Part shown: positions 8,672-21,103 of the stretch, in pieces
Numbering within the stretch: the first letter of the stretch is position 1
Layout of the letters: every line of letters starts with the position of its first letter
DNA from: Streptococcus infantis
GTDB taxonomy: Bacteria; Bacillota; Bacilli; Lactobacillales; Streptococcaceae
DNA length: 64,000 bases
Assembly: GCF_021497965.1 (NCBI RefSeq)
Contig: NZ_CP046525.1
Span: 1,488,001 to 1,552,000 of the forward strand
Direction: 5' to 3'
Program-made: the position numbers and the translations under genes
The notes under the pieces: model-generated
The model's database searches: none
The model's input: only the letters and a program-made list of their open reading frames with translations
Told to the model about the DNA's origin: nothing

Positions 8672-11600
8672 CTAAAACAAATCATCAAACAAACTCAACT
8701 GGTTATCCTCTGGCATATTACCGAGAATCCCCATTTCATCCATCTTTTCAACCAAGGTTGATGAGAGTCCACCACGCTTGCGGAGTTCTGTTTTAGAGAG
8801 GAACTCCCCTTCTTGACGAGCTCGCACCAATTGCTTAGCAACGTTCTCTCCTAGACCATCCATAGCGACAAACGGTGGGATGAGGGTGTCTCCATCGATG
8901 ATAAATTCAGTCGCATCACTGCGATAGAGGTCCAACTTCCCAAATTTGAAGCCACGCTCCCACATCTCGTTGACGATTTCAAGCGTTGTATAGAGGTCAA
9001 TTTCTACGTTAGAAGCTTCATTGTTCTTGCGCTTTTCAGCAATTTCTTGCATCTTGCGTTTGATAGCATCCAAGCCTGCACCCATGGTCTTGATATCAAA
9101 AGCCTTGGCACGGATGGAGAAGTAAGCACAGTAATAATAAATCGGATGGTGAACCTTGAAGTAGGCCACACGCAAGGCCATCATAACGTAGGCTGCCGCA
9201 TGGGCTTTAGGGAACATGTACTTGATTTTTCCACAAGATTCGATATACCACTCAGGTACATTGTTAGCCTTCATGGCCTCGATATATCCATTACGCTCTT
9301 CTTCAGAGATTTTGAGCCACATTCCCTTACGCACTCGCTCCATGATGGTAAAGGCCATCTTTGGATCTAGGCCAGCGTGCATGAGGTAAACCATGATGTC
9401 ATCCCGACATCCGATAACAGTTGATAGGTCCGCAATTCCAGCCTTAATCAAGTCCTGGGCATTTCCCAACCATACGTCGGTACCGTGAGACAGACCAGAA
9501 AGCTGGAGCAACTCGGCAAAGGTCGTCGGATGGGTTTCATCCACCATTCCGCGAACGAAGTTGGTTCCAAACTCTGGAATACCAAGCATACCAGTTGAAG
9601 TCCCGATTTGTTCAGGTGTCACTCCCAGGATATCTGTACCCGAGAAGAGGGCCATGACACCAGGATCATCCATAGGGATATCATTTGGATCAATGCCTGA
9701 TAAGTCCTGGAGCTTGCGAATCATGGTCGGATCATCATGACCAAGAACATCGAGCTTAAGGACGTTCTCATCGATATCGTGGAAGTTAAAGTGAGTGGTT
9801 TGCCATTCAGCAGTCACATCATCTGCAGGATACTGCACTGGAGTAAAGTCATAGACATCCATATAGTTTGGGATAACAACGATTCCCCCTGGGTGCTGAC
9901 CAGTCGTCCGTTTAACACCGGCAGCTCCTTGGGCTAGGCGCTCTACTTCGGCTTCACGGTAGAACTTGCCATAGTCACGCTCGTAACCCTTGACAAATCC
10001 ATAGGCTGTTTTAGCAGCCACCGTACCAACCGTTCCTGCACGGAAGGCATATTCTTCCCCAAAGATATCACGAACATCCAAGTGGGCACTCGGCTGGTCC
10101 TCCCCTGAGAAGTTCAAATCGATATCGGGTACCTTGTCCCCATCAAAACCAAGGAAGGTCTCGAAAGGAATGTCCTGTCCATTTTTACTGAGCTTGTGCC
10201 CACAGTTTGGACAGTCTTTATCTGGCATATCAAATCCTGAACCGTAGGAACCATCCGTGATAAACTCACTATACTGACACTGCCCACAGACATAGTGAGG
10301 AGAGAGAGGATTAACCTCGGTAATCCCAATCATAGTCGCAACAAAACTGGATCCAACAGACCCACGGGAACCAACCAAGTAGCCTCGTTCGTTGGAACGG
10401 TGCACTAGCATCTGTGAAGCTAGATAAATCACGGCAAATCCATTCCCCAAGATAGAGGTTAGTTCCTTTTCAATCCGCAAATCAACGATATCTGGGAGTG
10501 GGTTTCCATAGATTTCAAAGGCTTTTTTATAGGTTAACTCGGCAACTGTTTCTTCAGCTCTATCAATGAAAGGCGTGTATAAATCACCCTTTACAACCTC
10601 CACAGGTTCAAAGATTTCTGCCAAGGCATTGGTATTTTCAATGACAATCTTGCGAGCCAAGTCCTCCCCTAGAAAGGCAAATTCATCCAACATTTCATTA
10701 GTCGTTCTAAAATGTGCCTTTGGTAGCGGTGCTGGTTGAGCAGCTTCTCCATGACCAATAGTTCGGTTAATCATAGCTCCCTGACCTAGACTGCGAACGA
10801 TGATTTCGCGATAAATTTCATCCTCAGGTTCGAGATAGTGGACATTTCCTGTCGCAAGAACGGGCTTGCCGAGACGATCTCCAACCTCTATCAAACTCTT
10901 GATAATGGTTTGGAGTTCTTCCATGTCCTTGACCTGCTCTTTAGCAATCAGAGGTGCATAGATAGCTGGAGGCATCACCTCGATAAAGTCATAGTATTTA
11001 GCAACTTCGACTGCTGCATCTACACCTTGTGATACAACTGCATCAAAGACTTCTCCTTCCGTACAAGCAGAACCCAAGATTAACCCTTCTCGATGGGCAT
11101 CTAGTACTGTACGTGGAATCCGTGGTACTCCTTCAAAATACTGGGTATTTGAGAGAGAAACCAGCTTAAAGATATTTTTCAAGCCCACTTGATTTTTTAC
11201 ATAGATAGTTGCATGCTTGACGCGAGCTTTTTTATAAGAGTCCGGACTGATTAAATCAAGGTTTAATCGTGCCAAATCTGTCACACCATGTTTTTCTGCC
11301 ACTTCCTTGATAAAGATAAAGAGCAGACGGCCAGTTGCTTCCGCATCGTAGTTGGCCATGTGGTGGTGTTCTAGAGCTACACCAAAACGTTTAGTCAAAG
11401 GTCCTAGACCATGACGTTTGTACTCAGGATAGAGATTTCTAGCGAACTCTAGCGTATCGATGACAGGTTGAGTAATTTTTGGAAGACCGTGACGCTCATA
11501 GTTGGCATTCATAAAACCAACGTCAAAGGTCGCATTATGGGCTACAAGAACGGTATCTTTACAGAATTCTTGGAATTCTTTCAGAACTTGAATCAAGGGT

Positions 11601-13066
11601 TTGGCATTTTTTACATGGTCGTCCGTGATTCCTGTCAATTCAGTTGTAAAGGCTGATAAGGGGTGGCCAGGATTGATAAATTCATCGAATTCAGCGACGA
11701 TATTACCCTTATACATCTTAGAAGCCGCAACTTGAATCAAGTCATTATAGATAGCTGAAAGTCCTGTCGTTTCCACGTCAAAGACTACATAGGTCGCTTC
11801 AGAAAGGTCCATTTCCACTTCGTTATAGACGATAGGAACACGGTCTTCAACGATATTGGCTTCCATCCCATAGATCAGCTGGATGCCAGCTTTCTTAGCT
11901 GCCTTATAGCCATGAGGGAAGGATTGAACATTTCCGTGGTCCGTGATTGCTACTGCCTTGTGTCCCCATTTGGCTGCTTTCGCAACGAGTTCTTCAACTT
12001 CAGGTAGAGCATCCATAGTCGACATATTGGTATGCGCATGGAACTCAACCCGACGTTCTCCCTCTGGCATCAAGTCTTTACGCTCATAGTGGACAACTTC
12101 CTGCACATCTTGCACATTCATGGTCAAGTCTCGTGTGAAATTATTCATCTCAACATTCCCACGAACACGAAGCCAAGAGTTTTTCTTGATCATGTCAAAC
12201 TTCTGAGCTTCTTCTTCATTTTTGACCCATTTTTGCATAGAGAAACTAGAAGTATAGTCGGTCATCTTGAAGTTAATCAAAACACGACCTGTTCTAGTCA
12301 CCTTTTGCTCAACATCAAAGACAACTCCTTCAAATACCAAACGGTTCTCCTCAGTATTAACCTCAATCATTGGAGTAATTTCTGCCTTGTCTAGTTTTGG
12401 CTTGGCAGCTGCCTTCTTGGCTTGGAAATCAAAGACAGGCTTGTCCTCTACTGGAGGTGGTGGCGCCATCTGTTCCAACTGCTCCATAGCCCGAAGAGTT
12501 TCTTCATTGGCAGCCTGAACAATCATTTGATTTTCCGAATGGAAAGCTTCTTGCTCTTCCTTGGTCAAATCTTCATTTTTCTCTAAAACACAAGTGAATT
12601 TAGGAAAGCCAAAGAGTTCCAGCTGTTTACTGAGATTTGGTAGGTGGTTTTTTCTAAAATGTTCTGTATCTGCTGCTTCAGAAGCTTCAATAATCAACTG
12701 ATCATTTTCAACACGAACCTGACAGTTTTGATACATGGAACGAAAACCCTGGCTAGCACAAGGTCCATCTGAAAAAGCCTCTTGATAGTAGGCTTGTAGA
12801 AGCTCTTTTGCAAAGTCTTGGTGGCGAGTTTTTATCTCAAAGGTTGCTTGATTTCCTGTTTTTGAAAATTCTTCTTTCAGACCTTTCTTCAACGCTAAAA
12901 AGAGTTCAAAAGGCAGGATATTCTCAAAGACAAAACGAAACTCCCAAATTTTACTTTGTTTGTGTACAATAACTTGTTCAATCTCTGCCTGGGAGAAGGC
13001 TTCATGATTTCTTATCTCAGTGGGGATTCCCAACTGATTCATTAAAATTTCAAAAGTGGTTGACAT
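8672..13066 (-). CDS. polC: DNA polymerase III, alpha subunit, Gram-positive PolC type
   Basis: 1464 residues, the standard PolC length. Order of domains: N-terminal region, OB-fold (around 235-320), PHP domain beginning [15 protein letters not shown] (about 335) interrupted by a DEDDh 3'-5' exonuclease ([12 protein letters not shown] and the later HNATFDVGF), the rest of PHP, then the polymerase core with the zinc-binding CGQC...CPNCGH and the [15 protein letters not shown] catalytic aspartates, and the C-terminal helix-hairpin-helix region. It is the replicative polymerase in Firmicutes. Start [12 protein letters not shown] follows a GTGAGGAAAATGG ribosome site. Confidence 0.98.
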   Translation of the reverse strand: MSTTFEILMNQLGIPTEIRNHEAFSQAEIEQVIVHKQSKIWEFRFVFENILPFELFLALKKGLKEEFSKTGNQATFEIKTRHQDFAKELLQAYYQEAFSDGPCASQGFRSMYQNCQVRVENDQLIIEASEAADTEHFRKNHLPNLSKQLELFGFPKFTCVLEKNEDLTKEEQEAFHSENQMIVQAANEETLRAMEQLEQMAPPPPVEDKPVFDFQAKKAAAKPKLDKAEITPMIEVNTEENRLVFEGVVFDVEQKVTRTGRVLINFKMTDYTSSFSMQKWVKNEEEAQKFDMIKKNSWLRVRGNVEMNNFTRDLTMNVQDVQEVVHYERKDLMPEGERRVEFHAHTNMSTMDALPEVEELVAKAAKWGHKAVAITDHGNVQSFPHGYKAAKKAGIQLIYGMEANIVEDRVPIVYNEVEMDLSEATYVVFDVETTGLSAIYNDLIQVAASKMYKGNIVAEFDEFINPGHPLSAFTTELTGITDDHVKNAKPLIQVLKEFQEFCKDTVLVAHNATFDVGFMNANYERHGLPKITQPVIDTLEFARNLYPEYKRHGLGPLTKRFGVALEHHHMANYDAEATGRLLFIFIKEVAEKHGVTDLARLNLDLISPDSYKKARVKHATIYVKNQVGLKNIFKLVSLSNTQYFEGVPRIPRTVLDAHREGLILGSACTEGEVFDAVVSQGVDAAVEVAKYYDFIEVMPPAIYAPLIAKEQVKDMEELQTIIKSLIEVGDRLGKPVLATGNVHYLEPEDEIYREIIVRSLGQGAMINRTIGHGEAAQPAPLPKAHFRTTNEMLDEFAFLGEDLARKIVIENTNALAEIFEPVEVVKGDLYTPFIDRAEETVAELTYKKAFEIYGNPLPDIVDLRIEKELTSILGNGFAVIYLASQMLVHRSNERGYLVGSRGSVGSSFVATMIGITEVNPLSPHYVCGQCQYSEFITDGSYGSGFDMPDKDCPNCGHKLSKNGQDIPFETFLGFDGDKVPDIDLNFSGEDQPSAHLDVRDIFGEEYAFRAGTVGTVAAKTAYGFVKGYERDYGKFYREAEVERLAQGAAGVKRTTGQHPGGIVVIPNYMDVYDFTPVQYPADDVTAEWQTTHFNFHDIDENVLKLDVLGHDDPTMIRKLQDLSGIDPNDIPMDDPGVMALFSGTDILGVTPEQIGTSTGMLGIPEFGTNFVRGMVDETHPTTFAELLQLSGLSHGTDVWLGNAQDLIKAGIADLSTVIGCRDDIMVYLMHAGLDPKMAFTIMERVRKGMWLKISEEERNGYIEAMKANNVPEWYIESCGKIKYMFPKAHAAAYVMMALRVAYFKVHHPIYYYCAYFSIRAKAFDIKTMGAGLDAIKRKMQEIAEKRKNNEASNVEIDLYTTLEIVNEMWERGFKFGKLDLYRSDATEFIIDGDTLIPPFVAMDGLGENVAKQLVRARQEGEFLSKTELRKRGGLSSTLVEKMDEMGILGNMPEDNQLSLFDDLF

Positions 13067-13137
13067 CCATTTTCCTCACAATATACTCCTTCTATTTTAC
13101 CATATTTGAGGCCATTTTAGCTATTTCTACCAAACAG

Positions 13138-13165
13138 AAAAAGAAGCCACAAAGTGACTTCTTTT
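13138..13165 (-). terminator. terminator of the rpsL-rpsG-fusA operon
   Basis: GAAGTCACTTTGTGGCTTC followed by TTTTT on the minus strand, 15 nt past the fusA stop. Confidence 0.85.
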
Positions 13166-13179
13166 AAAGTGACGGTGAA

Positions 13180-15279
13180 TTATTCTTCACCTTTGTTTTT
13201 CTTAATGATTTCTTCTTGTACTGACTTAGGTACATCTTCGTAGTGGTCGAATACCATCATGAATGTCCCACGTCCTTGTGATGCAGAACGAAGAACTGTT
13301 GCGTAACCGAACATTTCAGCAAGTGGAACGTAAGCACGAACGATTTGGCTGTTACCGTGTGCTTCCATACCATCTACACGTCCACGACGAGCAGTTACGT
13401 GACCCATAACATCACCAAGGTTTTCTTCTGGAACAGTGATTGTTACAAGCATCATTGGTTCAAGGATAGCTGGTTGTGCAGTCTTAGCAGCTTCTTTAAG
13501 TGCAAGAGATGCAGCGATCTTGAAGGCAGTTTCAGATGAGTCGACATCGTGGTATGAACCATCGTAAAGCTTAGCTTTAACGTCAACCATTGGGTAACCA
13601 GCAAGAACACCGTTAGCCATAGATTCTACCAAACCTTTTTCAACCGCTGGGATAAATTCACGAGGAACCACACCACCGACGATTGCATTTTCGAATTCGA
13701 ATCCTTTTCCTTCTTCGTTTGGAGTAAATTCAATCCATACATCACCGAATTGACCTTTACCACCAGACTGACGTTTGAAGAATCCACGTGCTTGAGTAGG
13801 AGCGCGGAATGTTTCACGGTAAGATACTTGAGGAGCACCTACGTTCGCTTCAACTTTGAACTCACGACGCATACGGTCAACAAGGACGTCAAGGTGAAGC
13901 TCACCCATACCAGAGATAACTGTTTCACCAGTTTCAACGTTTGTTTCAACGCGGAATGTTGGATCTTCTTCAGCCAATTTTTGAAGGGCGATACCCATCT
14001 TGTCTTGGTCTGCTTTAGATTTTGGCTCAACCATCAATTGGATAACTGGTTCTGGAACGTTGATTGACTCAAGGATGATTTTAGCTTTTTCATCTGTCAA
14101 TGAGTCACCAGTTGTAGTATCTTTCAAACCAACGGCAGCAGCGATATCACCTGAGTAAACAGTATCGATTTCTTGACGGCTGTTAGCGTGCATTTGAAGG
14201 ATACGTCCGATACGTTCACGTTTACCTTTAGAAGTGTTCAATACATAAGAACCTGATTGAAGAACACCTGAGTAAACACGGAAGAATGTCAAACGACCTA
14301 CGAATGGGTCAGTCATGATCTTGAAGGCGAGAGCTGCAAATGGCTCTTCGTCAGATGCAGGACGAGTTTCTTCTTCATCTGTATCTGGGTTGATACCCTT
14401 GATTGCTGGGATGTCAAGTGGGCTTGGAAGGTAGTCGATAACCGCATCAAGCATCAATTGAACACCTTTGTTCTTGAAGGCAGAACCACACAATACTGGG
14501 AAGAATTCAACGTTGATAGTTGCTTTACGGATAGCAGCTTTCAATTCTTCGTTAGTGATTTCTTCACCTTCAAGATATTTCATCATCAATTCTTCATCAG
14601 TTTCAGCAACTGCTTCAACCAATTTTTCACGGTATTCTTGAGCTTGGTCAAGGTATTCAGCTGGAATATCTTCTTCAAGGATATCTGTACCAAGGTCGTT
14701 AGTATAGATTTCAGCTTTCATCTTGATCAAGTCGATGATACCACGGAAGTCATCTTCAGAACCGATTGGCAATTGAATTGGGTGTGCGTTCGCTTGAAGA
14801 CGATCGTGAAGTGTGCTTACTGAGTAAAGGAAGTCAGCACCGATTTTGTCCATTTTGTTGGCAAATACGATACGTGGAACTCCGTACTCAGTTGCTTGAA
14901 CGCCAAAACTGTTTCAGTTTGAGGCTCAACACCTGATGTGGAGTCAAGAACTGTAAACCGCACCGTCCAATACACGAAGAGAACGCTGCTCGACTTCGAT
15001 GTGAAGTCCACGTTGGCCTGGTGTGTCGATTGATGTTTACGCCGGTGGTTGTTCCATTGTAAGCTGTTGTCGGCAGCAGCGTGATCGTGATAGTGATACC
15101 AACGTTCTTGCTCTGCTCCATACCAGTCCTTTGTGAAGCCTTCGTGAGTTTTTCACCGATTTGGTGGATTTACCAGTGTAGGTAAAAGAATACGCTCAGT
15201 TGTATGTGTTTTACCGGACATCGACACGGAGCCATTATACCGATATACGAGTTTTTCCAAGTGAAACTTCGCGTGCCAT
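13180..15279 (-). pseudogene. fusA: elongation factor G; first ~130 codons broken by sequence errors
   Basis: The reading frame is clean from [12 protein letters not shown] (14853) to the stop, 557 residues covering EF-G domains II-V. Upstream the expected N-terminus is still legible on the minus strand from MAREVSLGKT at 15279, through a damaged P-loop region and GVEPQTETV, but it needs several indels to stay in frame. Total length 2100 bp against about 2082 expected. EF-G drives ribosomal translocation and is essential, so a natural disruption is implausible; the break marks the left edge of the low-quality segment. Classed as broken only in this sequence. Confidence 0.9.
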
Positions 15280-15580
15280 GAGGTGTGTTTCCCATATTAT
15301 TTTTTATTCTTCCATCCAATATGTAACCAGGGACGATTAATAAAAAAACGGATTAGGCAGGACCCACCATGCGCGCTTCTCAAGTTATCTTGTTTAGTTG
15401 GTTTCAACTTTGTTGAGATGGGAAGTTGCAATTGAAACTCGGGCTCAAAGTTAGTTAGCCGATTTAGCCGGAACGGGGATGCATGTGTGAAAAAGATAAA
15501 CTTTCCTTGTATTCGGTCGAATACTGCGTTCAGTTTTCCTATTTTCACTTTGCATCCATGCCGTCCTAGCATCATGATTT

Positions 15581-16171
15581 TTACCAACGGAAGTGTGCGA
15601 AGGCACACGGTTAGCTTCAGCCATACGGTGAGTGTTCGCTGCCATCACGCACCCAGCCCTGCCCATTTCCCCCAGTCAGTGGTCATACGCTATAACTCTC
15701 TCCCGATCCACGCGACATTAGCGCCTAGGCTTCCGCTTAACACATGCTCACGTTTGTTAACTTGCCCTGCACCAGTGTGTTAGCAGCAGACCAAGATTTC
15801 TTTGCAAGGACGGTCTGGCATTGTGTGTTCACCACGAAGGCGAGCGATTGTTACAACCAACGGAAGTCCAAGTGTTGTAGACGCGACAGTTCCGCGACGA
15901 ACTTTCAACTGGGACTGGTAGTTAGATACCACCAACCGACGTGGCACGTACTTCAAGTACAGGCATGATGTTTTCCATAGCTGTTTCAAATACTTCAAGT
16001 GCATCGTTACCAGTAGCTTCTTTGATTTGCTCCAAAAGCACGTAAACGATTGAAGCAGCTGTACCACGTTTACCATCAAGCATAACGCGGTGATAAGACG
16101 AGTAAACTAATTGTGAATTCGTAAGGGATCTGGCAATACATAACGTTTTGGAGCTCAATTTTACGACTCAT
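15581..16171 (-). pseudogene. rpsG: 30S ribosomal protein S7, frames broken
   Basis: On the minus strand the start MSRK at 16171, then [51 protein letters not shown] and the C-terminal THRMAEANR...HFRW are readable in different frames, matching S7 (156 residues). S7 binds the 3' domain of 16S rRNA. Length is 591 bp instead of about 471: roughly 105 bp of GC-richer sequence at about 15640-15750 interrupts the C-terminal helix region. It lies between rpsL and fusA as in other streptococci. The damage is attributed to sequence quality. Confidence 0.85.
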
Positions 16172-16190
16172 TTCTTCTTATTCCCCTTCC

Positions 16191-16612
16191 TTATGCTTTT
16201 TGGACGCCCCCCCCTTTCAGTACCGTATTAGACGGCCTTGTTTACGATCGTTAACACCTTCAGTATCAAGTGCACACGGACGATATGGTAACGTGACACA
16301 TGGAAGGTTCTTTTACACGTCCACCCCGAAGAAGCACCACGCGGTGCTGCTTGCAAGTTGTGTCGATACTGGGATGTAAGCAGTAAACTTCGATAAGTGT
16401 TGCTCAAACGTACACGAGCCAAACTTGACGAAGGGCAGAGTTAGGTTTTTAGGTGTCATAGTTCCAACCGAGTTGATACACCACGTTTTTTGTGGTGAGG
16501 AAACGTTGTGTTGAACTTTTTATGACCGTTTTAACCACGTTCAAAAGCTGGTGATTTGAGATTTTACTTTTGAATTTACGCGGTTTGCGAACCAATTGGT
16601 TAATTGAGGCAT
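16191..16612 (-). pseudogene. rpsL: 30S ribosomal protein S12, frames broken
   Basis: Readable pieces on the minus strand: INQLVRKPRK near the start (16612), KRGVS..VGTMTPKN, FARVRLSN, LLRGGRVK and YHIVRGALDT, ending RPKKA at 16191. They are in successive frames. Length of 422 bp agrees with 137 codons. S12 sits at the decoding centre and is the streptomycin-resistance locus; base calls here must not be used to infer resistance. First gene of the rpsL-rpsG-fusA transcription unit; its promoter should lie in 16613-16900 but the sequence there is too corrupted to name it. Confidence 0.85.
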
Positions 16613-16959
16613 CTACATTCTCTGGTATTGTTTTATTTTGGTGATGATACACTTGGTGACAGGCTATCATCTGTGTGTACTGTTTGCCAAATCATTTGTC
16701 AGACACGTCCAGTACACTTTTGAGAGACCAAAAGTTAAAAAGTACCGTCTAGTATTGTACACGATGTTTGCTATCGTTGTCAATCACATTTTCTTCTCTA
16801 TTTTCGACTATCCTTCATCTTTGTTTTACTTACAAACCACATACAGACTCCTGTATCCGACAATATAGTCAAATCACTCTTGTAATTGTCTAGAAAATGG
16901 GTTTGTTTAATAGATGGTAAGTAAGAGGATCTCTATTACAACTTGATAAAGGAGAAATT

Positions 16960-17181
16960 ATGAAAGTAAGACCGACATTGATAAACAATATGCGTAAGAA
17001 CAAATCTCTCACTAGAGGCACCAACCTTGTCTCCAAGGAGTTTCAAAAGTTACAAACAGACTTTGTTCAATCAGGCTGGTCCAAAAAAGAAACTCTTAAA
17101 GGAAGTTACAAGATCAGGTTTTTCGTTCTCGAAATTCAAAAGATTCAACGGATTTACATGAAAACCGTAAGTGATAGCTGA
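16960..17181 (+). pseudogene. unrecognised plus-strand gene fragment
   Basis: After AAAGGAGAAATT a frame begins MKVRPTLINNMRKNKSLTR and stays open for 73 codons, with a basic composition. The sequence downstream to about 17400 continues with protein-like stretches in other frames (for example IALDIRLTKPVEILLLPL), so the true gene may extend to about 17400. I do not recognise it. It is divergent from rpsL and upstream of the membrane gene at 17412. Confidence 0.35.
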
Positions 17182-17411
17182 AACGGGTTATCGAACCTAT
17201 TGCACTCGACATTCGTCTTACCAAGCCAGTTGAAATTTTACTGCTTCCTTTATCCAAATTTCCCAATCGGAAATTGTCAAACATTGATGCTATCAGTCAT
17301 CTTAAACTAACCTCCTAACGGCTTGATTGAAATTTATCGTCAAAAAACGGAACAGTTTTACTACTCATCTCGCCAGTATACCTCAAAGCTATTAAGGAGA
17401 AAATTAGAACT

Positions 17412-17860
17412 ATGAAAAAACAAGTATTCACGATTGCCACAACTGGTATCCTCATCGCCTTAACTCTATCTATTATCTTTTCGTTTATCCACTCACCAAG
17501 TAAACTACGCACCTCTCAGCCCCCAACTTCTTTGATCGGTCAATTCATGAACCAACATCAGGTTCATGGGTCACTCGTCCTACTTTTACTGTCTGCTTAT
17601 ATTGGGCAGCAATGAATTCCTCGTTAGTTTTGGCGGTCGTTCTATTGCCGCAGGAACTGGAGTCTCCTTCGACGCACGTACTGGTCAATCACTCTTCCTT
17701 ATGTTGATAGGTTTCGTACCTCTAGCAATATATAGCTGGTGGTTCCCGCTTCACTGGACTTTCATCTTAGCTCATCCAGAGTTTGCAATCGTTCTACCTC
17801 ATCAGTCTGGATTGTTCTACAAGAGAGAATCTAAAAAGTTGCAGGACCTCAATCAACTAT
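17412..17860 (+). pseudogene. hydrophobic membrane protein, frames broken
   Basis: Starts MKKQVFTIATTGILIALTLS after AAGGAGAAAATTAGAACT. The first helix is clear; later hydrophobic stretches (LLLLSAYIG, LMLIGFVPLAIYSWWFPL) are in two frames. Size and pattern would suit a small multi-pass protein such as an ECF-transporter substrate component, but there is no diagnostic motif. It converges on mutS and shares its terminator. Confidence 0.4.
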
Positions 17861-17882
17861 GGCTCATAAAAATAATAGCTAA

Positions 17883-17912
17883 AAACCCCACCACAGGACT
17901 GAGGGGTTTTGC
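17883..17912. terminator. bidirectional terminator between the membrane gene and mutS
   Basis: AACCCC..GGGGTT stem with A- and T-runs on either side, between the convergent plus-strand gene and mutS. Confidence 0.75.
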
Positions 17913-17914
17913 TT

Positions 17915-20466
17915 CTAATTTTGTGTTTCCAGCCTAAACAAAAGAGATTGCATGGCTTGCATAAGGTGTTAATTGTTAAACATCTATTCAGCCAATTCTG
18001 CTAGGATAGGATTTCTTCTTTTCATCAACGAGTGACATTTGTTCATGGACAGTAATTTTGTTTGTAGGAATTGGACTTTCATGAAACTTGGCTTCAGTGA
18101 GTTAAAATCGCATCCGCTCTTGCTAGTAAGTTCTGCTGGCAAAACCTTTTTTTTGGCCCCCAAAATTTCCTTAGCAACGTGAATACGTACGATGTACAGC
18201 TGCGTACCGGTTCAATCTTATGAAGGAGGTAACCTGACCAGTTTGCTCTAGCGTGCCACGGAACATTAACTAGATGTTCAAGACTAGCCTCCAAAGTGGT
18301 AATTCATGGTAGTGCGTCGCAAAGAGAGTCTTGGCTCCAATATGCTCATATGAAGTACGCGATTATAGCCTGGGCTAGAGCCATAACCATCATAAGTGCG
18401 ATTCCACGACCAAGTCATCAAAGAGAATCATGAATCCTCTGTCGCATGACTAATGGCATTATTAGCTGACAATCATCTCTCCATTACCATAAAGGTAGAT
18501 TGGCCTGAAAAACCAAGTCATCTGCCCGCCCCAATACGGGTAAAAAATTGACATCAAAGATTTGCAAACGAGCACTTTCTGCAGGACAAAGACCCACTGT
18601 GCCATGGACCGCTGTTATCACGCAACACTGGCGCATATAGGTTGACTTACGCTCATATTAGGCCCTGTGATCAGTTGGGATGCGGTGTCCTTCATCCATC
18701 GGATGCTGTTGGAATATAGGTTGGGCTCCATGACCTTTCAACGACTGCGTGACGACCTTTTAGGTATAATCTTTAGAGTCTTTACCAAACTCTGGGCGAA
18801 TCAAATGCTGATTTTCAGCTACTATGCTAGTCCTTGAGACATCGACAGTGGCAATTCCTTGGGCCAAGGGCTGCACACGTTGGATATACTTACCAACTTC
18901 ATCACGAATACGCATAAAGATTTCGTACTCAAGTTGGCTGAATCTCACGCGCCTCTAACATTTCTCCCCTCCCGATACGCGCCAAACTCCTCTGCTCCCA
19001 AAACGCTCAGAGTTTATTCAGCGTAGCCTTGCGGAAAAAAGTGGGCTGGTACGTACCTAAGCTGCCGAGTGGTTACATGGAATAGTAGCGTCCTTTTATT
19101 GTAGTCAATCTTGAGAGTATGATGCCAGAGTTTTCCTTCCTTGTGGCCGCGATTTCAGCAATCCAAGCTGGTCCATTCTCTGAGAACACGGACCGTATTT
19201 GTCCAAGGTCATAAAAGGCCAGTCCCGAATAATGCCACCCTCGTAATCACGTGAGGAGCCTCAGGAGGCAATGGCTGCACTAATAAGACTCTCCAATCAG
19301 GAATAGCATCCAGTTGCTCAATTAGATAGGCAAGGGCTGGTAGATTCATTCCCTCTAAAATGGCGGCGAATCCTTGCGAAACACTTCTAAGGTAGTCGCT
19401 AATTGCAAGAGGGCTTTAGGATGCTTTCCCAAAAGAAAAAGACAGCCAGACGTTCGATATCGTAAACCCCTTGAGGCTGGATCCGTTAAATCACTGCGCT
19501 CAAAGAACATATCCAGGAGACTTGTACACACTTCCTGACGTTCAAGGATACGGTCCTGTCAATCAAAGACGTTGAAATCAAGAACGTAGAAGGACGCACT
19601 CCCCATTGCAGTTTTAGTCTCATTCTAGGCAACAGAAAAAGACTCCTTTTTCTATACCTGAGTCGAGCATTTCAACCAAATCCAGACTAGCCTTGGTCGC
19701 TTAATCCATCTGCAAGAAATCTAATTCAAACGAAGAAACAAAGGTATTAAGTGATTCAACCCTCTCTCATCTGCGTCCGATGAACATAACTGGAGACAGA
19801 TTCCACACTAGCTATCTCCTCTCAACAGTTTGCCAATCTTGAATCCAACAGAGAAGGTCTTCATATGTGTCTTGGTTCATAGGAAAGCACTATAGTCATT
19901 TGACGACTGAGAATCTGCTCGTTACTTCAGGCAAGTCAAACATCACCACTTCACTCTCGCTTTGAGATTGCGGATTTCACCACAGACTAGAGAAAAATCT
20001 GATAGCCCCGTTACATAAAAATCAACCTGTTACTAGGTCCATGTAGGCTAAAACCAAATGGAGACCAGACGATCACGATCAATAGCTACCAAAAAAGTTG
20101 TTTTGACTATTCCGGCTTGCACTATCAACGACCGTCGGCGTAAGAACCTGACAAACTTCACGCTTGAACATACACCGACAGCCTGTTTAGGATCTTCAAT
20201 CGGTTAAGCTATAGAAACCTTTAGCCCGCCCCCTAGAACAATCGATATATTGTGGGCAGAGTGTAAGGAACACCAAGCCATGGAATAGGATTTTCAGCAT
20301 TTTATCCTGTACGACTGTCAATCGAGATTTCATAGTATCTGGGCAGCATTGACGCATCTCATAAAATAACTCATAAAAATCACCCATACGAAAAAGCAAA
20401 AAGGCATCTGGATAGCTTTTGATATCACACATACGTTGCATAAAGTGATAATTTTACAGTAGTCAT
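17915..20466 (-). pseudogene. mutS: DNA mismatch repair protein MutS (HexA), frames broken
   Basis: The minus strand shows [18 protein letters not shown] near the start (about 20440), [19 protein letters not shown] with GIATVDV and HLIRPEFG (18760-18948), and LLARADAILT near the end (18100). Together they match MutS; pneumococcal HexA has about 844 residues and the 2552-bp span fits. MutS recognises mismatches and recruits MutL. It follows argR in the same direction, as in the argS-argR-mutS cluster of pneumococcus. At least dozens of indels disrupt it; given the identical damage to neighbours, I do not read this as a mutator genotype. Confidence 0.9.
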
Positions 20467-20516
20467 TTACTCTACATCTATGTAAAAAACAGTCCTGAGA
20501 GAGCTCTATCAAGACC

Positions 20517-20960
20517 TTATCTATCTTCCAATAAACTCTGCAATCGTTCTTCAATGGATTTTAGCTGAATGTGATCTTTACAGATAACCAACAAGGTATT
20601 CGCTCCAGCAAACAGTACCTAAATCCATTCATCTTTATTGGAATCTAACAATTTGGCTAAGGACAGATGCTTCTCCAAGTTTAGTATGGAGCACCAAGGT
20701 GAATTCAGCTCTTGCTAACACCTTCTAAGTGATGTGGACAGAAATTCGACAAATCAATCTTCTCTGGTCTCATTGCTAATACATAATAGACAAACATCGT
20801 TTTTCTTAACTTGGTTAAGCCAAAGACCTCGCAAATCACGAGATAAAGTTGTCTGGTCAAAAGGACATTACAAGCTCAAAACGGACCTGAATTTCTTTGA
20901 GGCCTAAATTTTTCTGTAAATCATTCGCTTAATAAGCTGATGACGTTCTCTTTTTCTATA
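20517..20960 (-). pseudogene. argR: arginine repressor ArgR, frames broken
   Basis: Pieces on the minus strand: RHQLIKR, LGLKEIQ, TRQ..LSRDLRGLGLTK, KND, then the oligomerisation domain remnants LGEAS and a CDS end at 20517. Length of 444 bp fits about 148 residues. ArgR is a hexameric repressor whose N-terminal winged helix binds ARG boxes when arginine is bound at the C-terminal domain. It is divergent from argS and just upstream of mutS, the usual streptococcal order. The start near 20960 is inferred because the ATG is damaged. Confidence 0.8.
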
Positions 20961-21103
20961 TGTTCCTCTCGAGTGCATATTTATAACATTTTACATTGTT
21001 TTAGTAAGAACTTATATCCAAAAAACTGGATATTCAAAAAAATCTCTCTTTCAAAAAATGTGAATTGTGTTAAAATAGTAGAAAAGCCCTAAAGGAGCCC
21101 TAA

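Noticed and set aside
12032-12518. Plus-strand frames inside polC
   Set aside because: Fully within the polC coding sequence and without translation signals.
13180-15279. A naturally truncated EF-G starting at codon ~130
   Set aside because: The missing N-terminal GTPase domain is still legible upstream, just frameshifted.
15450-15790. Open frames on both strands in the GC-richer part of rpsG and its flank
   Set aside because: They overlap the ribosomal gene, have no ribosome site and disagree with each other; they arise from the inserted block and miscalls.
17915-20466. mutS inactivation giving a mutator strain
   Set aside because: Neighbouring essential genes show the same damage, so the sequence, not the gene, is at fault.
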